From: Sthenelais limicola
Taxonomy: Eukaryota > Annelida > Polychaeta > Phyllodocida > Sigalionidae
Direction: 5' to 3'
DNA length: 64,000 nt
NCBI GenBank assembly: GCA_942159475.1
Contig: OW804096.1
Location: forward strand, 13,441,871 to 13,505,870
In this document: one piece after another, positions 35,104-46,688 of the stretch
How positions within the stretch are numbered: position 1 is the stretch's first letter
How the letters are laid out: each line of letters starts with the position of its first letter
The notes under the pieces: generated by a model
Told to the model about the DNA's origin: nothing
What the model saw: only the letters and a program-made list of their open reading frames with translations
Databases searched by the model: none
Position numbers and translations under genes: made by a program

Positions 35104-35240
35104 CCTGTTTCATAACGAGTCCTTGCTTAATATATTCCTTGCTTAGGTAGGAAGGTCCTACTGTAGGAGTGGAAAAAAGCATTGCCTGTATCTAGAGATT
35201 CCTTTCCTCAATGTTCCTTACCAGTTACCTAGCAAGGAAA
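35104..35240 (+). repeat. Dispersed repeat family C, copy 2
   Basis: GGCCTGTTTCATAAC, CCTTGCTTAATATATTCC, TAGGAAGGTCCTACTGTAGG and TTCCTTACCAGTTACC occur in order. Confidence 0.6.
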
Positions 35241-35353
35241 AGAAGCTAAGGACTGAAGTATTATTTTGGGAGTATTTTGGGGGTATTTCACCTTTAGGAA
35301 GGACAAGAATTGCTTCCTACAGGCCAATCCCAGCTGGTAGGAATAGCCTACAC

Positions 35354-35406
35354 GGGTCAAATTCTTTAGGTGAAAGGTCAATTGTACATTTCCTGGAGAC
35401 TTGACC
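35354..35406 (+). mobile_element. 53-bp internally deleted family A copy
   Basis: GGGTCAAATTCTTTAGG joins directly to GGTCAATTGTACATTTCC...ACTTGACCC. ACAC and ATAC flank it. This is a second hairpin-like derivative besides 4709-4767. Confidence 0.78.
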
Positions 35407-35451
35407 CATACATGCGATGTCAACGTTCTTCTTTTTTTAGTGCATATATGT

Positions 35452-35685
35452 GGGTCAGATTTTCAGAACATGTACAATTCAACTTCACCAATCCTCTCCA
35501 ATAACCCAAATTTCAAACGAAAATAAAGTTCAAAATACAGTTCAACCTAACCAAACAGATTGCTAGAATCAATGCAATGCCGAATATACTCGAATTTACC
35601 TGGTATTGACTAAATTGCAGGAGAATTAGCAGAATTTACCAAATGTATACAGCTGCCAATTGTACATTTTCTAAAAATCTGACCC
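35452..35685 (-). mobile_element. Family A MITE, complete
   Basis: Standard termini with ATGT on both sides. GATTGCTAGAATCAATGC subfamily. Confidence 0.92.
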
Positions 35686-36360
35686 ATGTATTGTAAATAG
35701 AGATTAGAACTTGGGTACTAGTAATTGAATATTGAGAAATGAAATGAACAGTCTCCGAGCACATACTTAATGAGGTCTTATCCTTCGGTAGCTCGGCCAA
35801 TAAATATCCAATTACCAGCACCTCGTTCCCTTCTCTCTATATATTATCGCCCATATGTCAGGTTACTAATTAATTAAGGCTAAGATGTAATCAGGAAGTG
35901 CTTATTGTGACGGGTTTATGGCCATTAACATACGACATGCTATTTGTCATACCTTCCCAGTATGTAATATATGTAGACCTTCTGGTTATAGTTACCTAGG
36001 GGGTTATTTAGCACCAGTCACTCCCTTTAATAGTCCAGGGGCTTTAACAACCTAAGGCAGATACTAAAGAGATTAATAACCTCCATTTCTGGCTTGCTGG
36101 TGCACTGTTTGTGTATTATAGTGAGATTACAAGATTCAAGTACGAGGTGGATTATATTCGCCAAGTAAGCCCAGAGGTAAAGAGGCTTTGATATCTTTGA
36201 AATGATTGTTACAAAATTAATAATTCACATATAAAACTTAATACCAACAAATGTAGTGAATTCGGGTGAGATGAATAAACACAATGAAGGAGGTGATGAG
36301 GGAACCAGCGAACGACCAATATTATTGACAGAGTTTATCTTATTGCAGGTAAAACTCAAC
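35686..36360. other. Unassigned DNA
   Basis: No gene or repeat recognised. Confidence 0.4.
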
Positions 36361-36744
36361 TATTAGAGTGAAGATTGATAAATACTAGGCAGTCTAGCCC
36401 CAAACTTGAGAGAGTCCCTTCAAACGAAGGGAAAGCCTCTCGCCTCAAACCGCAAAGTGTCATTATAATTCCATTAAGACCGCAAAATGTCATTATGTTC
36501 CCATTAAAACGCCGAGTCCTAGGCGAAGAAACTGAATAGCGAAGTAGGCTGACATACCATTCTTATCTGATCTGAAGGTTTGGACCTAGAGTGTAGGTAT
36601 ATCTGAATATATTCTGTATTGTATTCATTCAATAAATCTGTCTGGTTATGTTGAACTGTATTTTTAACCTGATTTTCGTCTTAAATTTGGGTTATTTGGG
36701 AGGATTGCTGAAGACCAAGTGTACCTTTTCTGAAGATCTGACCC
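36361..36744 (+). mobile_element. Family A MITE split by a B element
   Basis: The left piece TATTAGAGTGAAG...AATACTAGG (36361-36389) and right piece TAGGTATATCTGAATATATTC...ATCTGACCC (from 36594) rebuild a family A interior. The left terminus is missing. Confidence 0.85.
36390..36593 (+). mobile_element. Family B MITE nested in family A
   Basis: It begins CAGTCTAGCCCCAAAC and ends GGTTTGGACCTAGAGTG. TAGG on both sides equals one copy in uninterrupted family A elements, proving a 4-bp duplication and the exact borders. Confidence 0.93.
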
Positions 36745-36838
36745 TGTTATTTATTAGCGTCGACTGAGAATAGTGTGTATCACATGATGTTTTGGCTAAA
36801 TAAAATCATTTAAATACAAATACTGTTTGTATATATAT

Positions 36839-37072
36839 GGGTAAGATTTTCAGAAAATGCACAATCAGTAGCTCTACAAATTTGGTAACGTCTGTTAAAT
36901 TAGACAGAACAATTATAAATATTTGGTATATCCGAATATCTTTGGCATTGTCTTGATTGGCATATCTCTTTTATAGTGTTAACCTGCATTTTAAACGTCA
37001 GTTTTCCCTTGAATGTGGCTTATTTGATAGTATTGGTGAAGGTAAATTGTGCATTTTCTGAAAATCTGACCC
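36839..37072 (+). mobile_element. Family A MITE, divergent subfamily
   Basis: ATAT on both sides. The interior GGCATTGTCTTGATTGGC groups with 13543-13779. Confidence 0.88.
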
Positions 37073-37692
37073 ATATCTAGCCTAATCCTCCTCTCCTATA
37101 CCTTCCCTCCCTATATAATAGAGATGTACCTTATTCCATGATTGCAGAGGGCATATCTGCCATCATTCCTTGCCACCAACTCCTTGCCAATTAGTAGCCA
37201 GCTTCTGGCCTCTAATTGGACATTAATTCTACACACCTTTCTCTCCTATAAGTCTTTAATCTGATTTCTCCTGTGTGTGTCCCCACCTACACCTTCCCAC
37301 TAATGAGTAGCATGTCCAGCCAAACGCTAATTAATTCATCAATTAATTATTTAGTCAGGGAGGAGACATATGAATATTATATAGATCTAAATTAGATAAA
37401 ATAGAACCAGTGTGAGACAGTAGTTAGACACAGCAGTGGACAGAAAACCATGAATCATTTTAAAGTTATCTGTGGCTGCCTGATTTCAGTAATGAATATA
37501 TTCCTGTGAGCCCATGTCAAGGTTAAAACTGATTTGCAAAATGTCTACATCTTCATTGAACTTGACTGCTCGTGAAATGATTCAACATATTGATTTTCTG
37601 TGTACAGGTTCTAAATGAAAAAAAATAGAGAGAGAGGGAGAGAGATTAGGGAGGTTCAGCAAGCCTAATCTATACGTATACGTAAACGTATC
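37073..37692. other. Unassigned DNA
   Basis: No gene or repeat recognised. Confidence 0.4.
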
Positions 37693-37808
37693 TGGATCAG
37701 ATTTTCAGAAAATGTACAATTCACCTTCATCAATTCTCTCAATAACCCAAATTTAAGACAAAAATCAGGTTCAAAATACTGTACAACATAACCAAACAGA
37801 TCTGACCC
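37693..37808 (-). mobile_element. Family A MITE with internal deletion
   Basis: The first half ends at AACCAAACAGA, which joins directly to TCTGACCC. The second half is deleted. Confidence 0.75.
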
Positions 37809-37816
37809 ATTTACGT

Positions 37817-38137
37817 TCATACTCTACCAACTCTTCACTCCTTTATGTTACTTCCATTATAACATACTGGTAGAGAACCCTCTACAACTTTTCTTTAGGC
37901 TGACATTAAAAAAACTGTGATCATCTTTTTCCTACTTGTCTGCTTTACCTAAGCATCTAGTGAGGAACCGTTAGGGAAGCCAGAGTTTAAGTATTGATAG
38001 TATTTTAGACAACCCTGAGGGAGTGATCACCCCGTTCCACAAAACCCTATTTCATAGAATTTTAGAAGATGGGTCAAGTCTCCAGAAAATGTACAATTTA
38101 CCTTCATTCATCAATCCTTTCAAATAACCAAATTATC
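37817..38137 (+). repeat. Inverted duplication, arm 1
   Basis: CTACAACTTTTCTTTAGGCTG, CTGCTTTACCTAAGCATCTAG and GTTCCACAAAACCCTATTT all recur as complements in 40024-40702. The arm runs into the truncated family A copy at 38071. Confidence 0.88.
38071..38137 (-). mobile_element. Family A MITE, truncated
   Basis: GGGTCAAGTCTCCAG to CAAATAACC. It is the arm-1 counterpart of the full copy at 39852-40086. Confidence 0.75.
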
Positions 38138-38185
38138 ACCCTGTTCCCCACAGCACTATTTTAGAGGCTCCATAGAATTTTAGAA

Positions 38186-38423
38186 GGGTGAAATCGACAG
38201 AAAATGTAAAATTATTCATCTTCATCAATCCTATAAAATAACGAAAATTTAAGACAAAAATGACTCTCAAAATACAGTTCAACCTAACCAAACAGATTGC
38301 TAGAATCAATGCACTGCTGAATATACTCGAATTTACATTGTATTGACCAAATTCCAGCCTAATTTAGCCTAATTTACTAAATGTGTACAGCTGCCAATTG
38401 TACATTTTCTGAAAATCCGACCC
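38186..38423 (-). mobile_element. Family A MITE, complete
   Basis: It starts GGGTGAAATCGACAG, the variant terminus, and ends AATCCGACCC. AGAA is on both sides. Confidence 0.9.
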
Positions 38424-38660
38424 AGAAGATGAGTTCCCCATTCCACACACACACACCTCACAAGCCATTAGTTTCTTGGTGCATTCATCCCTCCAATATT
38501 GCCCCCAGCATAATTCCACCACCTACCTGAATGTGTTGGTCACCCACTGGTCACCCACTGGTCAAGCCAGGTCAAGGAGGAAGGTGAGTGACCCGTTGTA
38601 AGGGCTCAAGTAGAAAGAGCTGCTTAACACATTGTGAAGGTTTCGCTTACGGGATAAGGT

Positions 38661-38901
38661 GGGTCAGTTTTTGAGAAAAGGAACAAGGAGAACTCCCTTT
38701 TGGCGCCAGAAAATGTACTTTTTTAAAAAAAAGAAAACAATCCAGTTTATTATAACCGAATAGATTTTCTAAATCAACGTAAAACCAAATGTAGTCAGAT
38801 ATTTCTAGTATGAATTTATGATTTTTCAGCATAACTTAGCAGATTTGACTCAACTTGTTAGAACTACCGGTTGTAGCGTACATTTTCTGAGGACTTGACC
38901 C
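38661..38901 (-). mobile_element. Diverged family A MITE
   Basis: GGGTCAGTTTTTGAG to GAGGACTTGACCC. The interior keeps TTTCTAAATCAACG and ACTTAGCAGA but is heavily mutated. Confidence 0.7.
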
Positions 38902-39851
38902 ACTACCATATACTGTATACATACCCATGGCCCATGGAAGTCCTGCAGTGGTTTCACTTATTATCACTCACTCGTGCTCGTTTTCCTTCGGCCAGTTCAA
39001 TATCAGATACTTGTAAAAACACCTAAAAACACCAGAATATTTGTGTTTATATAAAACAACAGAATATTGATATCTTTCCTCGTATTACTTCAAAGTATGG
39101 TTGTCATTTGTATTGTATTTCTCAATGTGTATTCACTAGTTGAAAGACAGTTCAGTCTTCATGATTAGTATTGTATTTTATACTCCTAACGGCTTAACAT
39201 AAAAATATGAGTAACTCGTGGAAGAAATGTAACTGAGTATAGAACAATTATCCGATTTCCTATATAACAACTATGAAAGTCATGTAATTGAAATCAATCA
39301 ATCAATAAAGATCAATAAGTGAGTAAATTTGGTAATTTGTTTTTTCTTTTGTCGTAGCTCAGAATACAGCTGTTAAACTAGTAAACTATCCTATATACAG
39401 GACCGCTGAATACTCTTTTGCATTCTTTAAATGCCGCAGACACCTGCAAGTACTTATGGAAATAAACACTGCATTGGGTTCCGGGTTAAAAAGACTATAA
39501 ATCATTCTGAAATCCCATCTATAAGCGCACATTGGGAGAAAGCTGGAGTGAAAGGAAAAAAAGAGAAATTCATTGCAAAGGTTGCAAGGGTCATGTAAAA
39601 AGCAGAAAGGCTATGAATAAAAATTGGACATACAACATGCTTTACTATTTGATGTATGGCCACTGTTTAAAAAACGGTGAAATTCGGACTGGGGAGCTAT
39701 GTATACCCTTGGCCTTTGAACAATCAATATATGACTGTTATATTCGCCCCTAATCGATTTACAGCAAAATAAACTGGAAGCTATATAATTAAGAAATTCC
39801 AACGCCCAGTAAATGATGGTTCAGGGATTGACAAGGCATATTATACAAGCT
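38902..39851. other. Unassigned DNA
   Basis: No gene or repeat recognised. Confidence 0.4.
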
Positions 39852-40086
39852 TCTCGTTTTCAGAAAATGCACAATCTACAGTTCTACACATCTATCAAAT
39901 TCTGCTAAATTAGAGTAAAAATTAATAAATATTAGGTATATCTGAGTGTATTCTGCATTGTATTCATTCAATAAATCTGTCTGCTTATGTTGAACTGTAT
40001 TTTGAACCTGATTTTCGTCTTACATTTTGGTTATTTAAAAGGATTGATGAATGAAGGTAAATTGTACATTTTCTGGAGACTTGACC
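39852..40086 (+). mobile_element. Family A MITE, left end decayed
   Basis: Opens CTCGTTTTCAGAAAATGC and ends GGAGACTTGACCC. Subfamily with ATTCATTCAATAAATC. Confidence 0.85.
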
Positions 40087-40702
40087 CATCTTCTAAAATT
40101 CTATGAAGCCTCTAAAATAGGGTTTTGTGGAACGGGGTGATCACTCCTTCAGGGTGGTCTAAAATACTATCAATACTTAAACTCAGACTTCCCTAAAGGT
40201 TCCTCACTAGATGCTTAGGCCAAAAAAGAAAAGGTGTGTTTCCGATTTATCTGGCTGAAAACTAGGTAGGGGGGTGGTAATTTTTTTTGTTGTTAATTTC
40301 TTTTGTTTGGAAACCACCTCCCAGGAACTGAAAAAAATGTCTTTTTCATAACAATAGTTGTTTCGAACATGGGAAATATGCTTTTTGACAGTTTCGGGTT
40401 AGGAAAACCCGTTTTCCTGCTTTTATAAGCTTTTTTTGTCAATTTTTTTAAAAAAAGTAAGATATGATGGGGAAAATATCAGGTATGGTAAAACTTTTTT
40501 TAGGTAGGGTAAGGTTTTTCTAGGTAGGGGGTAAATCGGAAACACACCTATTTTTTTTGGCCTTAGGTAAAGCAGACAAGTAGCTAAGGAAAAAGATGAT
40601 CACAGTTGTTTTAATGTCAGCCTAAAGAAAAGTTGTAGAGGGTTCTCCACCAAAATGTTATAATGGAAGTAACATAAAGGAGTGGAGAGTTGGAAGGGTA
40701 TT
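40024..40702 (-). repeat. Inverted duplication, arm 2
   Basis: Complement of 37817-38137 with moderate divergence. It is longer because element P (40218-40562) sits inside. The arms are separated by about 1.9 kb. Confidence 0.88.
40218..40562. mobile_element. MITE P, Harbinger-like (345 bp)
   Basis: GGCCAAAAAAGAAAAGG and GGTGTGTTTCCGATTTA at the left are mirrored by TAAATCGGAAACACACC and TTTTTTTTGGCC at the right. TTA lies on both sides (40215-40217, 40563-40565). The other arm of the inverted duplication keeps the unoccupied site with one TTA. A 3-bp TTA target and GGCC ends fit PIF/Harbinger. Confidence 0.92.
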
Positions 40703-40989
40703 TACGTATATTTTATTTCCATGTAAAGATGGTAAATACCTGATGTTATCGGTAATGGCAACCACCTTAAAGGTGCGAAGATATACCTGAATGGATTAGC
40801 CTCATGTAATCCCTTCATGGTAATTGGCAGGTGCGTTGCGACCAATGGAAATGCAGGATAAATCAGTAGTAGGCTAGCCCTTCATAGAGGAAGGAGCTAA
40901 CTATATAAATAGACAATTATTGGTATGACACAGCGAGGTATAACAGTAGGTCATCCCTATTTCCCTCCTTGGCTACTTTTCCTTATTAA
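40703..40989. other. Unassigned DNA
   Basis: No gene or repeat recognised. Confidence 0.4.
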
Positions 40990-41142
40990 GCTAGCAGCTG
41001 GTAAGGAACTTTTAGAGGAAGGCATCGACTATACAACCAATGCTAAACTTTATTCCTACAGTAGGAATTCCTAGCTAAGCAAGGACAAATAGCGTAGCAA
41101 GGAACATTTTATGGGAGGATTTGTTATGCAACAGGCCATAGT
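40990..41142 (-). repeat. Dispersed repeat family C, copy 3
   Basis: GCAGCTGGTAAGGAAC, CCTACAGTAGGAATTCC and TATGCAACAGGCC mirror copies 1 and 2. Confidence 0.6.
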
Positions 41143-41163
41143 GACTCAATCCTTATTACATAA

Positions 41164-41316
41164 GGGTCACATACACCAATCCTCTTAAATAACCCCAAGA
41201 TAAGACAAAAATCAGGTTTAAAATATAGTTCAGTGTTGACGATTGTCCAGCCAAATCTAGCAGAATTTACTAAATGTGTTGATCTGCCAATTATACCTTT
41301 TCTGATAATCTGACCC
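41164..41316 (-). mobile_element. Family A MITE, twice deleted
   Basis: It opens GGGTCACATACACCAATCC, having lost part of the terminus. It lacks a central block and ends ATAATCTGACCC. Confidence 0.72.
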
Positions 41317-41577
41317 ACATCCAAGGTTCTATAGTGTCTTGTTACACAATCTTGAATTAAAGATAAAGCATTCATTAATTACTTCCAATATTTATGTAAT
41401 TAATTATAGGACAGGTATGCTAAATACAGGCCATCTTGGGCTAGGTCATTGACCAGCCAATTCCCCATACAAAGGAAATGTCTAGTTCCACTTGTGACGG
41501 CCAGGAGGCGCGGGTGTAAGTGGTAAGGTAATTGCATGTATTGTGTTCTGACATCCCACTGTGGGGCGCTAGTGAAG

Positions 41578-41589
41578 AGGTCATGACCT
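41578..41589. promoter_or_regulatory. Palindromic nuclear-receptor site, copy 1
   Basis: AGGTCATGACCT is two AGGTCA half-sites as an inverted repeat with no spacer. CATTCCT follows, as it does at copy 2. Confidence 0.35.
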
Positions 41590-41829
41590 CTCATTCCTAA
41601 TCTGATTGGATTACATACCTTTACTGCTGTTATGCGGAAGCTAAACTATTTACACCTTAGATCGCACAAGTATTCTTAGTGATAGATTCAATTCTTATAA
41701 ATTGGAATATGAATGATATTCTTCTGGCATTAGAATTTAGGAAGTGGATAATATTGCATTGAGACATTAAAATATACTGCTTAGTGAATGAATTAATCTT
41801 TAAGTAGTTAAGGTAATGTGATATGTGTA

Positions 41830-42173
41830 ATAGGGGATTTGCATGTGCCACTGAGCATATCTGTTACAGTGCATCCTGGGATGGATTCTGTTGAGATCTG
41901 TCATACAAATATTTGGGAACATTTTTATCAAAAGTTGCAAGAATGTGTTCAACGATATCACAGCTTGTATGATCTATGAAACCCAAATGCATGATGGGAA
42001 AGATGAGGACTTGTGTTATGGAAACATGTATAACTCATGGATATTGATATTAGAGCATTGATCAATATTCCATGCTGAACATTGTATGTTTTCTATAGAT
42101 TTTACACTATACCATTATTCCCAAAATTCCATGCGAATCAAGATTCAAAATGGCGGCTATGCAAACCCCCTAT
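41830..42173 (-). mobile_element. Family E element, copy 3
   Basis: AATAGGGGATTTGCAT to ATGCAAACCCCCTATT, inverse orientation. It carries AAAATGGCGGCTATG near the high-coordinate end. Confidence 0.88.
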
Positions 42174-42306
42174 TAGGTATATTTATTAGAGATGTGACTT
42201 TGAGACTTGACTTTTCCCACTGTAATTACAGGTGCTGTCTGGAGCTATTTCCTGCAGGTATTGTGTGTATTGTGCTCAGTATTGTATGGTGAGCTCCTCA
42301 ATAAGC

Positions 42307-42318
42307 AGGTCATGACCT
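42307..42318. promoter_or_regulatory. Palindromic nuclear-receptor site, copy 2
   Basis: Second AGGTCATGACCT, 729 bp from the first, again followed by ACATTCCT. Confidence 0.35.
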
Positions 42319-42454
42319 CACATTCCTGTACTGAGTGGTATGCATGGTCATGGAATTAGCTCAACCATAAACGGTTTAGATATGGTACAAGAGCCTTCGG
42401 CATTAGAGCACACATTGAGGCCCGTTGCATAACAAAGCTAAGTTGATAGATACT

Positions 42455-42620
42455 ATCATTTCGATGTTATTAGCTCCTAATTTTAGTTACATTATATAGG
42501 CATGCACCTAGATAGTTAAACCCACCCTAGACAGGCCAAGCAGAATATCATTATAAATTCTGTGAGTTTTGGTCTTGACAAATAGTCATGTCCTGCTGTA
42601 TAAAAATATTGAATAAGAAA
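42455..42620 (+). repeat. 166-bp direct duplication, copy 1
   Basis: TTTCGATGTTATTAGCTCCT, GGCATGCACCTAGATAGTTA and TTGACAAATAGTCATGTC recur in order 602 bp downstream. Confidence 0.85.
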
Positions 42621-43056
42621 AAGGTGACACCAAGATGAAGACTAATTATACCCATTTAAAACGAATATAACTATTGGCTTACTGTTAACCAGAAACTACA
42701 CCTCTAATTTTAACGATGTGGCAAATGGAAAAGACCGAAAAAACTGGGGTTCAGGCTAGATTTGTAAATTTAGATTTAATCAAAGTTAATCAAATCAAAG
42801 TGTAGGTAAATAATTATCATTTGCCTTTTTTATTAGACAATTTCTGGTGAGACTAGGTCGTCGTACCTCTTTTCAGGTCACCAGTTCCTCTCTTACATTT
42901 AATAATAATAGAGGATGAAAACACATTTGTGAAAACATACTAGGGGGTGAGAAGAATAAATTGATGAAAAATGTGTGGTGGTATTATTAATATTAATACT
43001 CATTGAGTGAGCCCCAGGCTAGGACATACTCCTTATATTGTCTTATCATAATGTCT

Positions 43057-43222
43057 GTCATTTCGATGTTATTAGCTCCTATTTTTAGTTACATTATATA
43101 GGCATGCACCTAGATAGTTAGAACCAACCTAGGCACAGCACCAAGCAGAATATCATTATACATTCTGTGAGCTTTGGTCTTGACAAATAGTCATGTCTTG
43201 CTGTATAAAAATGTTGAATAAA
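43057..43222 (+). repeat. 166-bp direct duplication, copy 2
   Basis: Close match to 42455-42620. It ends TTGAATAAAATAAAAAAAAT, an A-rich end that could mark a retroposed sequence. Confidence 0.85.
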
Positions 43223-44432
43223 ATAAAAAAAATATGTGTATAACCTTTACTAATTATAATTTAATCTGGCTTGTCTATGTTTGTGCTCCTGAACTTCTCC
43301 TTTTGTGCTCCTGAACTGCTCATGGCAGAAACTAGACCTCTTCAATTAAATGAAATAGAAAGATATAAAGCTATGAATACATATATTACAGATCGCCCGG
43401 AGAAGGAATTGAATGCTCCAGTCACAGGTGCCAAGCGTGGACACTGAATCAATGGTGTATAGGTGCAGAGAATGGGAGATGAGGGGAGGAGGAGGAGGGA
43501 GAGTATTACACATCTCCTACCTACATATGTATTAGAAAGAGCTCCTCTATTGCTTTTCTGATTTTGCTTCAGCTTAAAAGCATGAAGCCAGAATATTTTA
43601 AACTGCTATTAAAAATATTGAATTGATTTAAACTGCTATTGATGGGGAAAATGCTATTGATGTGAAAATACTAATTAGTGAATACATTATATAATGACAT
43701 CCATATAATGAAATATTCGACATGAAATAAGTAAAAAATACCGATAGCTTAAAACCATCGTTCAAGTCATGACAGTCAATGTAGGTTTGTATCTAAAGGA
43801 GAGTTGTAAAGGACACATTTCAATAATATTCCCTTATGTGTATCCACACAAGCAAGCAGACTTTGGCCCAAGTAACTTATATCAAATAATCAATAATTAT
43901 ATCGATTTCCGATCAATTCACATTAAAGTTAATTGGATGATTGAAGCTTATTTGAAAATACTACCCCTGAAAACTTCAAAATACCAGCTGGTAATTATTC
44001 CAGAAGGTACTGTACCATTTTGTCAATACTTCCACTTATATATGTATTATTTTAAAAAATGTCCTTGATAAAATATTGAACTTTGTAAGAGTCAGCGACA
44101 ACTGAGAAAAAGTCTACATGTACAAATATCATACATACAAATATTTAAATACAAAATATCCTATACGATCTTCACAACCTAAAAGAAAAATCAAGAATCA
44201 ATAAATATATTCAGCTCGTCCTATAGAACCAAGTGAAGTCGCCCAAGGGCAATCAATCATGCAGTAGAAAGGTGGGGAATGGGAGATGAGAAGGTGGAGT
44301 ATTGCACATTCCCCATACCTACATATGTGACCAGTTTATTGCTTGCTACTGTCCAACTGTAGGGGACATATTGGTTACTAGGTGACAGCCCCACCTCCTC
44401 CGCCTATATGCCATTGTGTGTGCGTGGTAAGT
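43223..44432. other. Unassigned DNA
   Basis: A 99-codon plus-strand frame at 43769-44068 has no recognisable domain, splice context or compositional shift. No repeat recognised. Confidence 0.4.
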
Positions 44433-44666
44433 GGGTCCGATTGTCAGAAAATGTACAATTCAACTTCACCATCCTTTCAAATAACCTTAGTTTTAGACGA
44501 AAATAAAGTTCAAGGTGCTGTTCAACCTAACCAAACAGATTGCTAGAATCAATGCAATGCCGAATATACTTGAATTTACCAGGTATTGACAAAATTGCAG
44601 CCTTATTTAGCAGAATTAACTAAATGTGTACAGCTGCCAATTGTACATTTTCTGAAAATCTGACCC
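44433..44666 (-). mobile_element. Family A MITE, complete
   Basis: GGGTCCGATTGTCAG to AATCTGACCC with AAGT on both sides. Confidence 0.92.
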
Positions 44667-44739
44667 AAGTGTAGAAGGGTTGCGGGGCGAGGAAACAACT
44701 TTTTTTAAACAGATCATGGGTGAATGTCTAGGTGAAGAT

Positions 44740-44985
44740 GGTGAAGATGTACAATTTGCCAATTCTTAAGAGTACAATTCGCCTTCACCAATCCCCTCAA
44801 ATAATCAAAATTTAAGACACAAATAAGGTTCAAAATACAGTCCAACATAACTGAATAATATTCTTAAATGACGGCAATACCAAATATTATTTCACCCTTG
44901 ATATGCTCAGTCCATAGAGACTAATTTAGCAGAATTTATTCAATGTGTAGAGCTGTCAATTGTACTTTTACTGACGTCCTGTCCC
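44740..44985 (-). mobile_element. Family A MITE, rearranged
   Basis: GATGTACAATTTGCC precedes a second start AGTACAATTCGCCTTCACC. The right end is decayed (GACGTCCTGTCCC). The central part contains foreign sequence near 44900. Confidence 0.65.
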
Positions 44986-45372
44986 ACATACCCCTGCATG
45001 AGCTGGTGTACTGTGTGTAAATGCCATTACCTCACCCCACCACCCTGTGCCCATATTGCCGGTCACTAATGACCAATTGCTACTCACTAGTCTTTACACA
45101 TCCCTGCGTTCACCTGTGCATATATGGGTGAGTAACTATACCTTGTCTTAAAGTGCCACTTGCCACTGAGTTCCTGGTTTTGGCGAAAACTTTTTGAATT
45201 TTGACAATGTGCTAGATCATTATACCAGACTAACCCATACTCGAGATCATTAGTGTATGAAAAACATATATTTGTAATATATAACAGTTTAAAACTCCAA
45301 ATATCTACCATACTGCAGGCTCAATGTAGTTCCTCAGACATGGCAGTTGGAAGAGTTCCCCGCTGCCTGTAT
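44986..45372. other. Unassigned DNA
   Basis: No gene or repeat recognised. Confidence 0.4.
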
Positions 45373-45599
45373 GTATCTTATCTTAATTAGTTGAGTACTA
45401 CCAGATTTCATCAGAATCGATCCCAGGATGCACTGTTACAGACATGCACAGTCGCACATGCAAGTCCCCTATTGTGTATCTGTGCTTCGAATCCTTAAAC
45501 TTTTAAATTATTCCTTTCAGTCTTGTCTAGAATATTACATATAATATTATGTGATCCCTTCTTACAAAAATGAGTGTATCTTATCTTAATTAGTTGAGT
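45373..45599 (+). repeat. Templated insertion between 24-bp direct repeats
   Basis: GTATCTTATCTTAATTAGTT plus GAGT lies at 45373-45396 and 45576-45599. The segment between (45402-45575) is a near-identical copy of 46964-47137: the E right end, a 75-bp linker and the first bases of a D element. Confidence 0.85.
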
Positions 45600-46688
45600 G
45601 ATACCACCTGGATGGGACATGGTAGATATGTGACCATGTACCTCCTGACTCGCTCTTACTTCACACCCCTCCGCCATGCTCAGAGGCAGCACTCTATTGT
45701 CAAGTTACATCTCTCTCTCAGATTTAAATTCCCCATTGGAATCACTGCCACATACATCAACAAATATCACATAATCTAAGGAATACAGAACTCTGGTATT
45801 CCACACAAATGTCCCTAGTTATCGAATACTACAAACATATTTCTAAATGAAATATAGTCAAAATAGTTATCTTAGCCACTTTAAAGCTACATTCCCAGCT
45901 AGCACGCTTAAAAAGTCATATTCTGTGGAAAATAGAATCCCCCCCCCCCCCCTCCAACATACTAAATATAAATGTATCATCTGTTCGCGCCTTAGGAGTG
46001 TAAAAGATGGCATGATAGTTTGAATAAAAGCCTTGAACAAAAAGAGAAAAAAAGATGTATTTCAAAATTTAACATTGAATCTGCCTCCCAGTCTAAGTTG
46101 ACATTGTGTGTCTGATTTATTAGTATGTTTCCACTGGCAACAGGTTCTTACTCATTATTTCTTTGGGGATGTTGAAATATAATACTTTTTTTTTCGGAGA
46201 ACTGATTTTGAGTTTTTTCCGAAACTGCCAAACTGCCCAATCAGCTGGCAGTTCTGCATTGTTTTGTGCAGTTGGAGACAACATGTTTTGTGCAGTAGGA
46301 GACAACATAGACTATGAAGCTATTTGTGTGTGTGTGATGGGGGTGTGTGTGTGGTGGGGGGAGAGTGGTTGGATGAATAAGTGCTGTGAGGCCACCCGGA
46401 GAGGCAGGTGTACAATACCTCATTGTGTGACAAGGCAATGTAACTATGGGAAATGCTTGGCCAAGTTTACGGTTTCCCTATGAGCATTGAGACCAGTGTA
46501 ACCACTCTTATATCGCCCATTCCAGCATGTACATACACCACAAGACTTATTTGGACGTAAATGTGTAAATTGCTGTTGTTCCCAGAATATGTACATTCGT
46601 CTCAAGCTAAGCCATATTCATCAGTCATGAAATAACACTTGTATTTTTGTACTTTTTCATATTATGTGTTGGGATGGTATTGGTTGTA
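45600..46688. other. Unassigned DNA with simple repeats
   Basis: It holds a C13 run at 45940-45953, a duplicated GTTTTGTGCAGT phrase (46262-46300) and a GT-rich microsatellite (46323-46365). No gene recognised. Confidence 0.45.

Noticed and set aside
43769..44068. 99-codon frame
   Set aside because: It is AT-rich, with no domain, no splice context and no homologous copy in the window.
45480..45500. TTCGAATCC resembling a tRNA T-loop
   Set aside because: There is no matching A box or foldable cloverleaf around it, and the paralogue at 47045 has ACGAATCC.
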